Assembly: GCF_003054055.1 (NCBI RefSeq)
Contig: NZ_QBKI01000006.1
Span: forward strand, 248,001 to 312,000
DNA length: 64,000 bases
DNA from: Pontibacter mucosus
GTDB lineage: Bacteria; Bacteroidota; Bacteroidia; Cytophagales; Hymenobacteraceae
Direction of reading: 5' to 3'
The notes below the pieces were generated by a model. That model had not been told where the DNA came from. It made no database searches and saw nothing but the letters and a program-made list of their open reading frames with translations. The position numbers and the translations under genes were made by a program. Every line of letters starts with the position of its first letter. The first letter of the stretch is position 1. Below are positions 62,579 through 64,000 of this stretch, piece after piece.

Positions 62579-63544
62579 TTACTTAATAGTGTAAGTATAA
62601 TTACCGGCCTCACTTAGGTTTAATTCAATCTCATAAGTACCAGCGGCGGCAATTTTTATATTAGCACCTCCATACTCAAGGGATCCATTCGCACCATCAT
62701 CTCCGAGGTTGATATCCCATCCATCGTTGGCTCTGAACTTTATTTCGCCTGCCTTCAGGGTAAGCGTGCCCTTCCAAACCATATCTTTCGCGTCGTAGGT
62801 AAGGTCCTGGTCGCTATCCCATCCGCCGGCTGTTGCATCACCAATAACACCCCAGCTCGTTTTAGTGGCTGACCAGGTATTATCATTCAGATCCGCTTTG
62901 AGCAAATAATAGCCTGGCTCTGAAGCTGTAAGGTTACCGGCAGATCCATCGGTAGAAAGGGCACCACCTTCACCGGCTCCGTAATTTGTATTGTCCCAGT
63001 TTGGATGACTTGTAAATTTGAACTCGGTATTGGAATTAGGGAAATTTACATATCCCTCATACTTATCATCCTTGCCTAGGGAAATAATTTTAGGAGCGCT
63101 TGCCGGATCCCAGCCCTGGTGAGAACCAGGAACCCAAAGCGTAGGAAAGCCGGGTGCCTCTTTGAAGTGCACATTCTTTACTTTCTCAATAGAGCCGGAG
63201 CTCACTTTCAAAGTATAATCGCCATCCCATTCCCCACTTTCAGGAACAGGGATATCCTTGGTAAAGACAAACTTGCCACCCGGGTTGGTGATAACCGTAT
63301 CAAACACAGAATTGCCACCTCCTGCCTGTCCCAGTGAAATGCGCAGTTCTGAGGCTTTATTGGCAATCACATTGACGCTGTACATATTTCCAAAGAACAC
63401 CGTATCAGGGGTAATCTGGTTTATAGTAACTGCTAAATCATCCAGTGACTTCCAGTCTTCATCCTCACAGGATACGGTTGCGAAGGTTAAAGAACACAAC
63501 GCAAGCAACGTCAAAAGTTTGGAGAATATCGTTCTTTTTAACAT
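62579..63544 (-). CDS. susE: SusE/SusF-like starch- or glycan-binding lipoprotein
   Basis: 321 residues. Signal with lipobox ATVSC (Cys26), then a SusE N-terminal Ig-like domain (about 30-130). Two carbohydrate-binding repeats follow, recognisable by LWVPGSHQGWDP near 148 and GVIGDATAGGWDSDQDLTY near 231, with FKFRAND/FKFTSHPNW aromatic patches. Surface lipoprotein that helps the SusCD pair capture glycan. It follows susD by 12 bases, so it belongs to the same polysaccharide utilisation operon. Confidence 0.88.
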   Translation of the reverse strand: MLKRTIFSKLLTLLALCSLTFATVSCEDEDWKSLDDLAVTINQITPDTVFFGNMYSVNVIANKASELRISLGQAGGGNSVFDTVITNPGGKFVFTKDIPVPESGEWDGDYTLKVSSGSIEKVKNVHFKEAPGFPTLWVPGSHQGWDPASAPKIISLGKDDKYEGYVNFPNSNTEFKFTSHPNWDNTNYGAGEGGALSTDGSAGNLTASEPGYYLLKADLNDNTWSATKTSWGVIGDATAGGWDSDQDLTYDAKDMVWKGTLTLKAGEIKFRANDGWDINLGDDGANGSLEYGGANIKIAAAGTYEIELNLSEAGNYTYTIK

Positions 63545-63556
63545 AACTCAATTAGT

Positions 63557-64000
63557 TTAATAACCAGGATTTTGTACCAAGTTCGGGTTCGCAGACAGCG
63601 CTGTGGTCGGGATAGGGAAAAGGCGCTTATAAGTCTCGCCGGGATTGGCCGGCTTAAACAGGTTAGCTTCTTCCCAGCGGCCAAAACGGATCATATCAGT
63701 ACGGCGCGTCATTTCCATTACCAACTCACGGCCACGCTCATCATAAAGCGCGTTCAGCGTAAGGTTTGCAGCCGTAAAGCGCTTCGCCGGGTTGTTGTTA
63801 AAGGCCCGGTCGCGGATCTGGTTCACCAGGTCCACCGCCTCAGCCATGGTCCCGTTAGAGGCGCCTCGCAAAATAGCCTCGGCTTTCATAAGCAGCACAT
63901 CGGCATAACGGAAAATGATCACGTCATTGTTGGCGTTGTTGCTCACCGCGTTAGGGTCTGGCTGATATTTCACGTTGCGGGCACCGGCCAGGCGGCCTTT
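63557..64000 (-). CDS. susD: RagB/SusD family outer-membrane protein, C-terminal part
   Basis: The last 147 codons of a SusD homologue; the frame is open to the window edge (KGRLAGARNVKYQPDPN...). The typical C-terminal pattern is present: NNDVIIFRYADVLLMKAEAIL, then LVNQIRDRAF, LYDERGRELVMEMTRRTDMIRFGRW, and LFPIPTTALSANPNLVQNPGY at the end. SusD caps the SusC channel and binds glycan. susC should lie just beyond the window. Confidence 0.93.
   Translation of the reverse strand, partial: KGRLAGARNVKYQPDPNAVSNNANNDVIIFRYADVLLMKAEAILRGASNGTMAEAVDLVNQIRDRAFNNNPAKRFTAANLTLNALYDERGRELVMEMTRRTDMIRFGRWEEANLFKPANPGETYKRLFPIPTTALSANPNLVQNPGY

Overview
The window is about 64 kb of a Bacteroidota chromosome, most likely from the order Cytophagales near Pontibacter/Hymenobacteraceae (inference). 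The signs are a SusD/SusE pair, an Oar-like TonB receptor, menaquinone genes, lipoproteins with typical Bacteroidota signal peptides, few Shine-Dalgarno sequences, and promoters with TAnnTTTG -7 boxes, here often TACCTTTG. Coding density is high. Genes are separated by strong hairpin terminators and, in several places, by islands of short palindromic or G-rich repeats. I saw no rRNA, tRNA, CRISPR array, transposase or phage gene.

Layout. 0-5.3 kb: a truncated M1 aminopeptidase, the E2 subunit of pyruvate dehydrogenase with a clear promoter, and a histidine phosphatase. 5.4-11.4 kb: menaquinone genes (hotdog thioesterase, menF, menD, menE) with two DoxX genes between menD and menE. 11.4-13.8 kb: an SMP-30-like lipoprotein, a DUF1835 protein and a small exported protein. 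14.0-19.0 kb: histidine degradation (hutG, hutI, hutU), split by a repeat island and without hutH. 19.0-30.4 kb: a methyltransferase, a cytochrome c, a metzincin-like metalloprotease, a trimethylamine monooxygenase, an M28 peptidase, a universal stress protein, BrnQ and a STAS-like protein. 30.5-40.0 kb: tandem rRNA pseudouridine synthases with basic tails, pirin, CysM, a DJ-1/PfpI protein, a PQQ-type sugar dehydrogenase, a BBE flavoprotein and DNA polymerase IV.

41.5-56.6 kb is the most unusual part. A leftward operon encodes a FAD/NAD(P) oxidoreductase, a NosR-like membrane ferredoxin, a family 2 glycosyltransferase and a small CxxC protein, with a lipoprotein downstream. A divergent rightward set encodes a DUF2064 transferase, an Oar-like TonB receptor, a YnjB-like binding protein, two permeases, an ATPase and a radical SAM enzyme, the last five translationally coupled or overlapping. 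This looks like a module that imports a compound across both membranes and modifies it with radical and redox chemistry. Its substrate is unknown. A composite repeat lies in direct orientation on each side of the module, and a related copy lies inverted between its two halves.

57.2-64.0 kb: a small probable membrane protein, a sensor kinase in an operon with an acyl-CoA-dehydrogenase-like flavoprotein, an M28 peptidase, and SusE plus the end of SusD from a glycan uptake locus that continues past the window.

Throughout the window the word AAGTATA (complement TATACTT) is strikingly common in genes and in gaps. In genes it often brings in the otherwise uncommon AGT and ATA codons. This is the strongest genome-wide signal seen here.
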